The position numbers were made by a program, and so were the translations under genes. Shown here piece after piece: positions 8,855-18,700 of a DNA stretch of 32,695 bases (its first letter is position 1; each line of letters opens with the position of its first letter). The stretch spans positions 1 through 32,695 of the forward strand of contig CAYZJK010000005.1 in the NCBI GenBank assembly GCA_964479125.1. The letters are read 5' to 3'. The notes under the pieces were generated by a model that was not told the DNA's origin, searched no databases, and worked only from the letters and a program-made list of their open reading frames with translations. The stretch comes from CAYZJK01 sp964479125 (lineage in GTDB: Bacteria > Patescibacteriota > Saccharimonadia > Saccharimonadales > Saccharimonadaceae).

Positions 8855-9268
8855 CTAGTTGTCTCCCTTCTTAGTACCGTACTTAGAACGACCTTGCTTT
8901 CGGTTTTGTACACCCTGAAGGTCAAGGGCACCACGTACGATGTGATAGCGTACACCTGGAAGGTCTGGCACTCGGCCACCGCGTACTAGCACTACGGCGT
9001 GCTCTTGAAGGTTGTGACCCTCACCACCGATGTATGCCCATACTTCCTGGTTGTTAGTAAGTCGCACACGTGCAACTTTTCGAAGCGCTGAGTTAGGCTT
9101 CTTTGGTGTTTTAGTAGTTACACGAATACAAACGCCACGCTTTAGTGGAGCTTTTTGGTCGCGGTAACGTACCTTAAGTGCGTTATGAATCTTACCTAGA
9201 GCTGGAGAGCTAGAAGCTTTCTTAGCTGTTCGGCGAGGCTTGCGCACTAACTGATTAATAGTCGGCAT
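8855..9268 (-). CDS. rpsL: 30S ribosomal protein S12
   Basis: S12 sits at the decoding centre and controls translational accuracy. The 137-aa protein has the longer N-terminal loop also seen in Firmicutes. The first accuracy loop, TPKKPNSALRK (54-64), is intact. The second loop, normally GGRVKDLPGV, reads GGRVPDLPGV: the Lys linked to streptomycin response (E. coli Lys87/88) is Pro101 here, with a clear CCA codon. The neighbouring Asp that RimO methylthiolates is kept. AAGGAG precedes the ATG by about 10 nt. This is the first gene of the str operon, behind the promoter at 9413-9441. Confidence 0.97.
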   Translation of the reverse strand: MPTINQLVRKPRRTAKKASSSPALGKIHNALKVRYRDQKAPLKRGVCIRVTTKTPKKPNSALRKVARVRLTNNQEVWAYIGGEGHNLQEHAVVLVRGGRVPDLPGVRYHIVRGALDLQGVQNRKQGRSKYGTKKGDN

Positions 9269-9412
9269 TAAATCCTACTCCTTATAAAATTTACACATAT
9301 CTTATGAACATCAATTCAGCATATTGTGTTCATGTCTTTACCTTTTACCATTGGTCGCTATGTGTACACATTCATTTCATAGCTCGCATGTAAAAGAGGA
9401 AACTCATCTGAT

Positions 9413-9441
9413 ATTGTAGCATTTATCCACCCCGACATCAA
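9413..9441 (-). promoter_or_regulatory. Predicted str operon promoter (rpsL-rpsG-fusA)
   Basis: Minus-strand -35 TTGATG (9436-9441), 17-nt spacer, -10 TACAAT (9413-9418). The predicted leader to rpsL is about 137 nt, long enough for regulatory structure. Confidence 0.7.
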
Positions 9442-9462
9442 TAGCGGAGCACTTAACTTAAC

Positions 9463-10005
9463 CTAGAGATTTGTACTCCAACCACGATTAGTAGTACTGT
9501 ACGACTTAATCCAAGTTCTATAGACATGAGTTTCTTCAGGGAAACCTAAAGCAGTGCATAAAGTAGTAGCACTAGCTGTAGCTGGAACTGACGAGTCGGC
9601 TTCACGAACCCTGCCATCTGACGTTACAATTGTATATCTAGTTGGGCTTGAAGGCTCGTGCCTAGCTGCCAAAACATAATCTCTTCCATCAGTGCAATAC
9701 ATCAATAAATGATACGGATCAGTACCAGCAGAGCTACTAAACACACCCTTTAAACTATGGTGCTGAGAATCATAAAGCGTACTGGCGTTATATGGATATG
9801 ATCCATTGTAGATGGAATACATGGCTAACTGCTTAGAGGCGTTAGACAGATCAGACTAAATAGCAACTGTCCTTGCTCGATCTAACACTCCGTTGTAGGT
9901 CACGATAGATATAGCCGCTAGAATTCCAATAACTACGATAACGACTAGTAGCTCAACAATAGTAAAGGCAGGCTTATTGAAATTAGACTTAACTTCTTTA
10001 AACAT
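9463..10005 (-). pseudogene. Type IV pilin-like gene interrupted by an amber codon
   Basis: A single frame runs from ATG 10005 to the stop at 9463, about 180 codons, broken by one in-frame TAG at codon 50 (9856-9858). The start encodes a prepilin leader and signature: basic leader ending KPA, then FTIVELLVVIVVIGILAAIS with Phe1 and Glu5 of the mature pilin. The region after the stop continues as SDLSNASKQLAMYSIYNGSYP, a normal pilin alpha-1 continuation, and carries a Cys pair (MYCTDG and TTLCTALG) plausible as a pilin disulfide. In related pilins this position is Gln (IQSDL), so a CAG-to-TAG change is the simplest explanation. The leader residue at -1 is Ala rather than the usual Gly. No good ribosome site is seen. 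It may be a true pseudogene, a suppressible gene or a sequencing error. Confidence 0.85.
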
Positions 10006-10075
10006 ACTCAACAAGCTTAACGTAAATGCTTATGCTTACATAAGAGCTGACAACCTTTTTTAGTAGATGAGCCGA

Positions 10076-11344
10076 CTAAACACCTGTAAACCCAGCCTTA
10101 TTCATAGCCTCATCAATCACCTCGCCGTACTTACGATGGATAGTGTGCTCATAGCCTGGGATTATGATTCGCTCTGTATCCCAGCCGTTGTTGCGATAGT
10201 AAAGCTCGCCTCTTCTTGAGGCTTCGAGCGCGTCGAAGTTATCATATGCATTCGTACCGTCATCGAACTCACCTACATACCATGTCAGTGGAAATGGACC
10301 TGGAATATTAGTCGACTTTGGTAGTGATGGAAGATATGACTGCGGTGATCCGCCGCCACCAATAATAACTGCGCCACCACCAGTAATGCCAGACTGCCTA
10401 AAGACATATGGCAGGCCATAGTAGCTTATGTACTCGGCTCCGCCAGAGAAACCTGAGAACCAGACTCGACTTCGATCGACATGGAAGTCGTTTAACATCT
10501 TAGGAACGAAGCGGTAAGTCCAGTTGATAATAATCGTGTAATCCTCCCACCAGGTTACATCACCTTCCTGGTCTGGGGCTTTTGGCACAACCAACACCAT
10601 GTTGCGTTTTACTGCCTGAGCATGAATACCATTAGCTCCGCCGATATATAGATCGGATTCTGGGTTATTAAACTCCCACGCCATATCACCGTGCATATGG
10701 AATAGCATGCCGATCGGCTTACCGGTATCGATATGACTTGACCAGACGTGATACTGCGAAGTGTATCCACTTGTATCAGTGAACGATAGATTTTTGATAT
10801 CAGCTTTAACTATCTCGGGCGTACTACCGCCGCCACCCGGCCCTCCCGGCTCACCACCAGTAGGTGGGGGCCCACTACCCTGCCCTGGCCCTGGCGCCTC
10901 TTGTCCATCACAGACACCTTCCACCGGCTCGGACTGGTCGTGAGTGATATGGAAGGCGTAGGCTCCTCGCTTGGTTGAGCTAGCTGACAGGCAGTACTGG
11001 TTATCCTCGAGAAGACTGTATTGAACACGAACACCATCACTCGCCACAAAGTCGACACTCTCATCAGTCTCACCAGCTGCATCTATTGCAGAAGGATACC
11101 GACCCTGTGAGGCATTAGCAGCACCAAGAGTCGCTGAAGCATTGCGCAGGTCAGACTTAAGTGTTGATTGGATAGCTTGGTTTTGAACCATGTTGTAAAC
11201 CACAATAGAAATAGCCGCTAACACTGCGATAACGACTATAACGATCAATAATTCGACGATGGTAAAACCAGGCTTATAAGAGCCACCTGTTAATTTAGTT
11301 AGAGCATGTTTATTAGACCTAATTAATTTTTGCCTGGTTTTAAT
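10076..11344 (-). CDS. Prepilin-like N-terminus fused to an alpha/beta hydrolase
   Basis: The N-terminus is a class III-type prepilin signal: a basic leader ending KPG, then FTIVELLIVIVVIAVLAAIS with Phe27 and Glu31. After a short pilin-like region with two Cys comes a Pro/Gly-rich linker (149-174), then an alpha/beta hydrolase of about 245 residues. It shows an oxyanion-type HMHGD (216-220), nucleophile elbow GFSGG with Ser300, a candidate acid at Asp361/362 (GEFDDG) and His400 (GYEHTIH). The closest families I can suggest are PHB-depolymerase/feruloyl-esterase-like secreted esterases; the substrate is unknown. The predicted product would be displayed outside the cell on a pilus or in the membrane. 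No ATG, GTG or TTG lies upstream of the signature; the start used is an ATT at 11344 with AAAGGG 7 nt before it. A TTG at 11248 would remove half the signal. Confidence 0.8.
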   Translation of the reverse strand: MKTRQKLIRSNKHALTKLTGGSYKPGFTIVELLIVIVVIAVLAAISIVVYNMVQNQAIQSTLKSDLRNASATLGAANASQGRYPSAIDAAGETDESVDFVASDGVRVQYSLLEDNQYCLSASSTKRGAYAFHITHDQSEPVEGVCDGQEAPGPGQGSGPPPTGGEPGGPGGGGSTPEIVKADIKNLSFTDTSGYTSQYHVWSSHIDTGKPIGMLFHMHGDMAWEFNNPESDLYIGGANGIHAQAVKRNMVLVVPKAPDQEGDVTWWEDYTIIINWTYRFVPKMLNDFHVDRSRVWFSGFSGGAEYISYYGLPYVFRQSGITGGGAVIIGGGGSPQSYLPSLPKSTNIPGPFPLTWYVGEFDDGTNAYDNFDALEASRRGELYYRNNGWDTERIIIPGYEHTIHRKYGEVIDEAMNKAGFTGV

Positions 11345-11449
11345 TTTTCTACCCTTTAAGATTTACCCACTGTTTTCACCCTAGATTATACTATAGGCTT
11401 AAGCATAGACCTAACCTCTTATATATAGCACAAGAAAGGGCGAAAAACC

Positions 11450-11776
11450 TTAGCGGTTATCGCCAGAACCAGATAGAGTGCCTCGACTCTGCCGACTAGC
11501 AAGTTTGTCGATGTTGTTCTGAGCTATATCCTCAAGCGGCACACCCAAGTATTCAGACAGGACTGCAATATACCATAAAACGTCACCGAGCTCTTTTGAA
11601 ATGTCATCTTTATCTAACTTAGACTCATCACTATCATGGTCTCTAATTAGCTTCTTAACCTTCTCAGCGATCTCACCACTCTCGCCCACCAAACCCAAGA
11701 CTAAGTGATACAGTTCGTTCTTGCGCTCTAAGTCTGCTGTCTTTAGAGCTAGCTTTTGATAATCATTCATATTCAT
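11450..11776 (-). CDS. MazG-like nucleotide pyrophosphohydrolase
   Basis: This is a small MazG-type all-alpha NTP pyrophosphatase, which hydrolyses (d)NTPs to monophosphate and pyrophosphate for pool cleaning. The metal-binding pattern is visible: ESGEIAEK near residues 33-40 (ExxE) and KELGDVLWYIA near 62-72 (ExxD). The 108-aa length fits single-domain members rather than the two-domain MazG of E. coli. The start may be ATG 11776 or ATG 11770; no convincing ribosome site precedes either. It lies 70 bp after the rpoC terminator, in the same direction. Substrate specificity cannot be read from the sequence. Confidence 0.85.
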   Translation of the reverse strand: MNMNDYQKLALKTADLERKNELYHLVLGLVGESGEIAEKVKKLIRDHDSDESKLDKDDISKELGDVLWYIAVLSEYLGVPLEDIAQNNIDKLASRQSRGTLSGSGDNR

Positions 11777-11797
11777 ACTACTAGCTTACCAAACCAA

Positions 11798-11825
11798 AAG
11801 ACCCTCTCCTGGTGGAAAGGGTCTT
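11798..11825 (-). terminator. Terminator of rpoBC
   Basis: An 8-bp stem AAGACCCT / AGGGTCTT (11798-11805 with 11818-11825) starts 22 nt after the rpoC stop. On the minus strand TTTTGGTTT follows. Confidence 0.75.
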
Positions 11826-11847
11826 ATTTGGTTACTTAGTCAGAAGA

Positions 11848-14800
11848 CTAAGCTTGTGCAACGTCTTCTTCGATTGCTTCAACTGAAGTTTCTTCTTCAG
11901 CTACGCTCTCGTCTCCAAGACCTGCGTTTCGGCCGTATGCATAAGCACCGGTGCCAACAGGAATTCGTCGTCCGATGATAACGTTTTCCTTTAGACCATG
12001 TAGTCGGTCAACTCGTCCGCTGGTTGCAGCATTAATCAATACGCGAGTAGTGTCTTGGAATGATGCAGCAGACAGGAAGCTGTCGCTCCAGATAGATACC
12101 TTAGTGATACCTAGTAGAAGCTGTTGGTAACCAACTAGCTCCTTACCTTCAGCAGCTAGACGTTCGTTCTCTTCGACTACAGCTGCCTTAGAGACGATGT
12201 CTCCAGTTAGGAAGCTTGAATCACCTGGCTCTTCAATCTGAACTCGGCTAAACATTTGTCGCACGATGATCTCAAGGTGCTTGTCTGCCACGTCCTGACC
12301 CTGTGCGGCGTAGATACGTAGAATCTCATTGATGATGTACCTTTGAGTTTCTAGAGTACCCTTGAATCGCATTAGATCCTGAAGGTTCATAGAACCGGTT
12401 GTTAGTCGATCACCTGGCTCAACTCGGTCACCTGCAGACACCACCAGTTGTGCTGTTGTAGGAACTTCGTAGCGAGCTGGTGCACTTGCGTTAGCAGCTA
12501 GAACGATAGTTGTGTCAGTTGCTTCAATTACGCCGTCGAATGGAGCTACTAGAGGAGCCACACCTTCGTCGCCTGTTGCAATGACGTCACCGATCTTAAC
12601 GTTTGAACCTTCCTTCACAGAAAGCTTTCGTCCGTCTAGTTCGATCTTTTCTACCTTGCCTGAGTCTGGAGTTACCTGAACGATGTAGTTTCGTCCGTCT
12701 TCCCATACGTCCACTAGACCAGCTACTTCAGTAATATAAGCCTGTCCTTTTGGAGTCCTGGCTTCGAAGAGCTCTTCAACTCGTGGAAGACCCTGGGTGA
12801 TGTCGCCACCGGCTACACCAGAGTTGTGGAAGGTACGTAGAGTTAGCTGTGTACCTGGCTCACCAACTGACTGAGCTGCGATAACACCAACTGGCTGTGC
12901 TCGTCCAACTAACTTACCAGTAGCCATGTCTACACCGTAACTCTTGCGTGGGATACCGCGTAGGTTGTTAGTTGATAGAACGCTCTGGATGTAAACTTCT
13001 TGAACTGAATCATCAGCTTCAATACCGTCAGCGATTGATCGGGTAATTAGCTTATCCGCATCAACGTGTCCTGGAACTGGCTTAGCTGTGTAACGTCCGA
13101 ATAGTCGGTCGCTGAAGCTAATCATAGTTTCTTCAGACTCTGAGCGGTAGATAGCGAATCCTTGGTCGTCACCTTCTTCGTCATCAACTGTAAACACGTC
13201 CTGGCTCACGTCTACTAGACGTCGAGTTAGGTAACCTGAGTCAGCTGTCTTAAGAGCGGTGTCAATTAGACCCTTACGTGCACCTCGTGTTGCCACGAAA
13301 GCTTCAAGGCTAGATAGACCTTCCTTGTAGTTTGAGCGAATAGAAAGCTCAATCTCTCGGTTGGTTGCATCCACCTGGATACCAATCATAGCTGAGGCTA
13401 GCTTAACGTTAGAGATGTCACCACGAGCACCTGAGTTAACCATCAGAGAGATACTGGTGTCCATGTCAGCAAGCTTAGACTTTAGGAAGTCAGTTACTGT
13501 GTTGTCCACCTGTCGCCATGCGCCAACAGTTAGGTTGTATCGTTCTTCTTCGGTAATTAGACCTTCATCGTACTGGTCAGAGATTAATGCAGTCTTTGCA
13601 TCACCCTCGGCGATGAACTCATCGATTTCTGGGAATGAGATGTAGTCGTCCTTACCAGTTGATACAGCCGCGATAGTCGCGAAGCGGAAAGCTTGTCCCT
13701 TCATTCGGTCAGCTAGGCGAGCTGTTTCTTCTGCACCGTAGCGGTCGAAGACACGAGCTAGAACCTTCTTTAGCTGCTTCTTGTTTTGGACATTGTTATC
13801 AAATGGATAGTCTTCAGGAAGAATTTCGTTGAACATTACTCGTCCTAGAGTAGTGTCACGAACTTCACCCTTAGCGAAGATTCGGATTGGAGTCTGTAGT
13901 TCGATCTTACCGTTGTCGTAAGCCATTTCAGCTTCGTATACAGAGCTGTATGACTTTCGCTCCTTAGTCTGAGCACTTGGCTTGTCGTAAGTTAGGTAGT
14001 AGTTACCTAGAACGATATCCTGACCAATGTTTAGAACTGGAGCACCATCAGCTGGCTTAAGAAGGTTGTTGGTCGCGCTCATAAGAGTTCGAGCTTCTTC
14101 TTGTGCCTCTTCAGATAGTGGTAAGTGAACAGCCATCTGGTCACCGTCATAGTCAGCGTTAAATCCGTTAGCTACAAGCGGGTGAAGTTGGATAGCCTTA
14201 CCTTCTACTAGTACTGGCTTGAATGCCTGGATAGATAGACGGTGAAGTGACGGAGCACGGTTAAGTAGTACGTAGCGATCCTTGATAACTTCATCAAGTG
14301 CGTCCCATACTGCTGTATCACCAGCTTCGATTAGACGAGTTGCAGAACGGATGTTGTGTGCGAACTCATTACGGATTAGCCAGCTAATTACGAATGGCTT
14401 AAATAGCTCTAGAGCCATAGCCTTAGGCACACCACATTCGTCAATCTTTAGCTTAGGACCAACCACAATTACAGATCGCCCTGAGTAGTCTACACGCTTA
14501 CCAAGTAGGTTCTGACGGAATCGTCCCTGCTTACCCTTAAGCATGTCCGAGATACTCTTTAGGCGTCGTCGACCACCGCTAGCGTTAACAACACGGCCAC
14601 CACGAGCAGCTGAGTTATCAATTAGAGCGTCAACCGCTTCTTGAAGCATTCGCATTTCATTGCGGCAGATAACTTCAGGAGCGTTTAGGTCGACTAGCTT
14701 CTTAAGACGATTGTTTCGGTTGATTACGCGTCGGTATAAGTCGTTAAGGTCAGAAGTCGCAAATCGTCCACCGTTTAGAGCCACCATTGGACGTAGGTCT

Positions 14801-15708
14801 GGTGGGATCACTGGAATAACAGTTAGGGCTAGAGAGCTAGGCTTAATACCAGCCGCTTCCATACCTTCTAATACCTTGAGTCGCTTAAGAATCTTCTTCT
14901 CGCGCTGACCCTTAGCAGTTTCTGCTTCTTCAGTTAGCTGCTTGATTAGCTCGCTAAGTTCGATTTCATCAAGTAGTCGCTTTAGAGCCTTACCGCCCAT
15001 TCCAACTTCGATAATTTCTTCGTAGTCTTCTTCTAGGTTTCGGTACTCTACTTCGCTCATTAGAGAGCCCTTAACAAGGCTGTCTAGCTGAGCTTTCTTA
15101 GTGTTGTAGCTTTCATTAAGCTCTTCAACTTCACGAGTCTGCTCTTCAGCAAGCTGCTTTACATCAGCACCTTCTTTTTCAGCTTCTCGTTCATAGCGAA
15201 TCTTAATTGCAGCTCGTCCTGCTTCAGTCTCAGCTTCTAGGTCAGCTAGGAACTGATCTCGCTTCTCTTCGTCCACGTCAAGGATAACGTAGCTAGCGAA
15301 GTAAGCAATTCGCTCTAGGTTACGTACTGTAATACCTAGAATTAGGCTCATGGCACTTGGAGTACCACGCATGAACCAGATGTGAGCAACTGGAGCTGCT
15401 AGTTCGATATGACCCATTCGTTCACGTCGAACTACGCTCTTAGTTACTAGCTCACCGTTCTTATCGACAGCCATTTCTCGAGAGCGTACGCCCTTGAGTT
15501 TGCTGTCATGAGGGTTGATGTCTTTTACTGGACCGAAAATTCGCTCACAGAAAAGACCATCACGCTCAGGTTTTTGTGTCCTATAGTTAATCGTTTCTGG
15601 CTTGGTGACTTCACCATAACTCCACTTGAGGATATCCTCAGGACTAGCTACGGCCACTCGCACAGCATCGAAATCGGCAATACTATTCGTCTGTACTACT
15701 CGTGACAT
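11848..15708 (-). CDS. rpoC: DNA-directed RNA polymerase subunit beta'
   Basis: The beta' subunit carries the catalytic magnesium site of RNA polymerase. The 1286-aa protein shows RRERMGHIELAAPVAHIWF, the rudder/lid region, the catalytic loop NADYDGDQMAVH (Asp 519, 521 and 523), the trigger loop region ARKGLIDTALKTADSGYLTRRL, and GVIAAQSVGEPGTQLTLRTFH. Three features are odd. The four N-terminal zinc cysteines align without gaps to Pro66, Asp68, Val81 and Asn84. The second zinc site has Glu845, Thr913, Pro920 and Ser923 in place of Cys. The catalytic loop has Tyr where NADFDGD is normal. Only three Cys remain in the whole protein and none is at a zinc position. It overlaps the rpoB stop by one base (TAATG), with GGAGGAGG upstream, so the two are co-translated. 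Confidence 0.98.
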   Translation of the reverse strand: MSRVVQTNSIADFDAVRVAVASPEDILKWSYGEVTKPETINYRTQKPERDGLFCERIFGPVKDINPHDSKLKGVRSREMAVDKNGELVTKSVVRRERMGHIELAAPVAHIWFMRGTPSAMSLILGITVRNLERIAYFASYVILDVDEEKRDQFLADLEAETEAGRAAIKIRYEREAEKEGADVKQLAEEQTREVEELNESYNTKKAQLDSLVKGSLMSEVEYRNLEEDYEEIIEVGMGGKALKRLLDEIELSELIKQLTEEAETAKGQREKKILKRLKVLEGMEAAGIKPSSLALTVIPVIPPDLRPMVALNGGRFATSDLNDLYRRVINRNNRLKKLVDLNAPEVICRNEMRMLQEAVDALIDNSAARGGRVVNASGGRRRLKSISDMLKGKQGRFRQNLLGKRVDYSGRSVIVVGPKLKIDECGVPKAMALELFKPFVISWLIRNEFAHNIRSATRLIEAGDTAVWDALDEVIKDRYVLLNRAPSLHRLSIQAFKPVLVEGKAIQLHPLVANGFNADYDGDQMAVHLPLSEEAQEEARTLMSATNNLLKPADGAPVLNIGQDIVLGNYYLTYDKPSAQTKERKSYSSVYEAEMAYDNGKIELQTPIRIFAKGEVRDTTLGRVMFNEILPEDYPFDNNVQNKKQLKKVLARVFDRYGAEETARLADRMKGQAFRFATIAAVSTGKDDYISFPEIDEFIAEGDAKTALISDQYDEGLITEEERYNLTVGAWRQVDNTVTDFLKSKLADMDTSISLMVNSGARGDISNVKLASAMIGIQVDATNREIELSIRSNYKEGLSSLEAFVATRGARKGLIDTALKTADSGYLTRRLVDVSQDVFTVDDEEGDDQGFAIYRSESEETMISFSDRLFGRYTAKPVPGHVDADKLITRSIADGIEADDSVQEVYIQSVLSTNNLRGIPRKSYGVDMATGKLVGRAQPVGVIAAQSVGEPGTQLTLRTFHNSGVAGGDITQGLPRVEELFEARTPKGQAYITEVAGLVDVWEDGRNYIVQVTPDSGKVEKIELDGRKLSVKEGSNVKIGDVIATGDEGVAPLVAPFDGVIEATDTTIVLAANASAPARYEVPTTAQLVVSAGDRVEPGDRLTTGSMNLQDLMRFKGTLETQRYIINEILRIYAAQGQDVADKHLEIIVRQMFSRVQIEEPGDSSFLTGDIVSKAAVVEENERLAAEGKELVGYQQLLLGITKVSIWSDSFLSAASFQDTTRVLINAATSGRVDRLHGLKENVIIGRRIPVGTGAYAYGRNAGLGDESVAEEETSVEAIEEDVAQA

Positions 15709-18700
15709 TACGCCTCCTCCTTATATGTTTCTTCTTCAGCATCAGCAAGAGATTCTTCCTGCTTTGCAATTTCATCAATAGATACGCCACCTTCATCAAG
15801 GTCAGCTTCGATGTTAACTTCTTCAGTTAGTGCTGCATCCTTAACCGCCTCAGTCGCGAAGTTTGCATCATCTTTAGCTCGGTCAACTATAGCGTCGTCA
15901 GCATCAATTGCTTCGTGTTCGTCAATTAGGTCAACACGTAGACCAAGTCCCTGAAGTTCCTTCACAAGAACGTTGAATGATTCAGGAAGCTTTGGACCAA
16001 CAATTGGCTCGTTCTTAATAATCGATTCGTAAGCCTTAGCACGTCCGTAAACGTCGTCAGACTTGATGGTTAACATTTCCTGAAGGGTTGCGGCTGCGCC
16101 ATAAGCTTCAAGTGCCCAAACCTCCATCTCTCCGAACCTTTGACCACCGTTTTGTGCCTTACCACCTAGAGGCTGCTGGGTAACCATAGCGTATGGACCA
16201 GTTGACCTTGCGTGGATCTTGTCAGACACCATGTGGTGTAGCTTAATCATGTGCATCACACCAACAGTTGTGCGCTCTTCGAATGGCTCACCCGTTCGGC
16301 CGTCATATAGTTGGCTCTTACCGTCAGCGGCATAACCAGCTTTTTCTAGCTCAGATGAAATCTTCTCAATTGGCACACCGTTAAATGGTGGGGTTGCTAC
16401 CTTATAACCTAGAGCCTGAGCTGCTAGACCAAGGTGAGTTTCAAATAGCTGTCCAATGTTCATACGACTTGGAACACCTAGTGGGTTTAGGATTACGTCT
16501 ACTGGTACACCATCTTCTGTAAATGGCATATCTTCAACTGGTAGAATCTTAGCTACCACACCCTTGTTACCGTGTCGTCCAGCCATCTTGTCACCAACTG
16601 CAATCTTGCGAGTCTGTGCTACGAAGATCTGGATCTGCTTTAGAACACCTGACTTAAGATCGTGACCGTTTTCGCGTGTGAATTCACGTACGGCTACTAC
16701 CTTACCAGCACCAGTGTTACTCATACGCTGTGAGGTATCTCGTACATCCTTAGCTTTTTCACCAAAGATTGCACGCAGTAGTCGCTCTTCAGAACTGAGC
16801 TCTTGCTCACCCTTAGGAGTAATCTTACCAACTAGTACGTCTCCAGCCTTAACTTCTGAACCAACTTGAACGATACCGTTTTCGTCTAGGTGACGTAGGC
16901 TGTATTCGTTAACGTTAGGGATGTCACGGGTAGTAGTTTCGTTACCAAGCTTGGTTTCACGCACTTCTACTGTGTAGTCCTTAATGTTAATGCTGGTTAG
17001 AGTGTCATCTTCAACTAGGCGTCGGCTAATAATGATCGCGTCGTCCATGTTGTATCCACCCCAAGGCATGAAGGCTACTCGTAGGTCACGACCTAGAGCG
17101 ATTTCACCTTCAGCAATTGAAGCACCTTCGATTAGAATGTCGCCTTCCTTAACCTTCTGGCCACGTGCAACACGTACCTTCTGGTTGATCGAACGGTCGT
17201 CGTTAGACTTATCGAAGTGAACTGGCTCGTAGCTCTTCTGTCCGTCTTTGTACTTAACAGTAACGATGTCACCGTCAGCTCTAACAACTTCACCATCACC
17301 TTCGGCTAGGATTAACTGGCTAGAGTTCTTGGCTACGATATGTTCGATACCTGTACCTACAACTGGAGCTTCAGGCTTAATAAGTGGCACAGCCTGTCGT
17401 TGCATGTTTGAACCAGTTAGAGATCGGTCAATACGGTTCTTTTCAATGAATGGAATCAGGCCAGCAGTTGATCCTAGCACCTGCTTGTGGGCAGCGTCCA
17501 TAAGAGTCACTTCTGATACGTCAACCTGTCCTGGCTGCATTTCAATACGAGCAGAGACACGATCTTCCTTGAAAGTACCGTCTTCGTTTAGCTCAGCACC
17601 AGCGTCAGCGATAATTTCAGTTCGCTCCTGATCAGCATCTAGGTAGATTAGCTCATCAGTTAGCTTACCGTCCTTAACACGTAGGTATGGAGTCTCTAGG
17701 AATCCGTATTCGTTAACACGAGCATAAGCTGCAAGGTTAAGTACTAGACCAATGTTGGCGCCTTCTGGAGTCTCAACAGAACAAAGTCGTCCGTAGTGAG
17801 TTGGGTGGGCGTCACGAACGTCAAATCCGGCACGCTCACGAGATAGACCACCAGGACCCATTGAGCTTAGGCGTCGCTTGTGTGAAAGCTCAGCTAGCGG
17901 GTTAGTTTCATCCATTAGCTGTGATAGCTGTGAGCTTGCGAAGAATTCTCGAACTGCAGCTACTACTGGGCGAGCGTTGATTAGCTGGCTTGGAGTAACA
18001 GTTTCGATGTCTGACATACTCATTCGGTCCATTGCGTTTCGCTGCATACGTAGCATACCGATTCGGAACTGTCGGCCAACTAGCTCACCTACTAGGTTTA
18101 CGCGTCGGTTAGATAGTGAGTCGATGTCGTCTGCTGGCTCTTGAGTATTGTTTAGTCGGATTAACTCTTTAATGATAGCGATTAGGTCAGATACCTGGAA
18201 AACACGGTTTTCAGTTGTGTTAGGTAGATCAATACCAAGGCGCTTGTTAATCTTGTAGCGACCAACACGGCTGTAGTCGAAGCGCTTGAAGTCGAAGAAC
18301 ATGCGCTCAATCATTCCACGAGCGTTCTCAACTGTTGCTAGGTCACCTGGACGTAGCCGGCGGTAAACCTCAATTAGAGCTTCGTTAGTACCGGTTGAAG
18401 GATCTTTTTCAAGAGTTGTATCGATGTAGCGAACTTCACCGTTATCAACATCTTCAAAAGCAGCCTTAATTTCGCTCTTCTTGCCCATACCTAGAGCACG
18501 TAGAAGAGTTGTAACTGGTAGCTTACGTCGGCGGTCGATCTTTACATATAGAGCACCGTTGTTAGCTGTTTCAAACTCAAGCCATGCACCACGGCCTGGA
18601 ATTAGCTTAGCGTTGTACTGGTTTCGACCTGCAATGTTATCTGCAGTGAAGAATACACCAGAGCTTCGAATAAGCTGAGATACGACTACACGCTCTGTAC

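Noticed and set aside
9463..10005. Alternative genetic code with TAG as a sense codon
   Set aside because: TAG is used as a normal stop by rpsL and other genes in the window, so reassignment is unlikely.
11041..11090. Second hammerhead-like CTGATGAG string on the minus strand
   Set aside because: The core string occurs inside the pilin-hydrolase coding region, but no GAAA follows a stem II and the flanks do not pair. The same holds for the CTGATGAG strings near 17645 and 23415.
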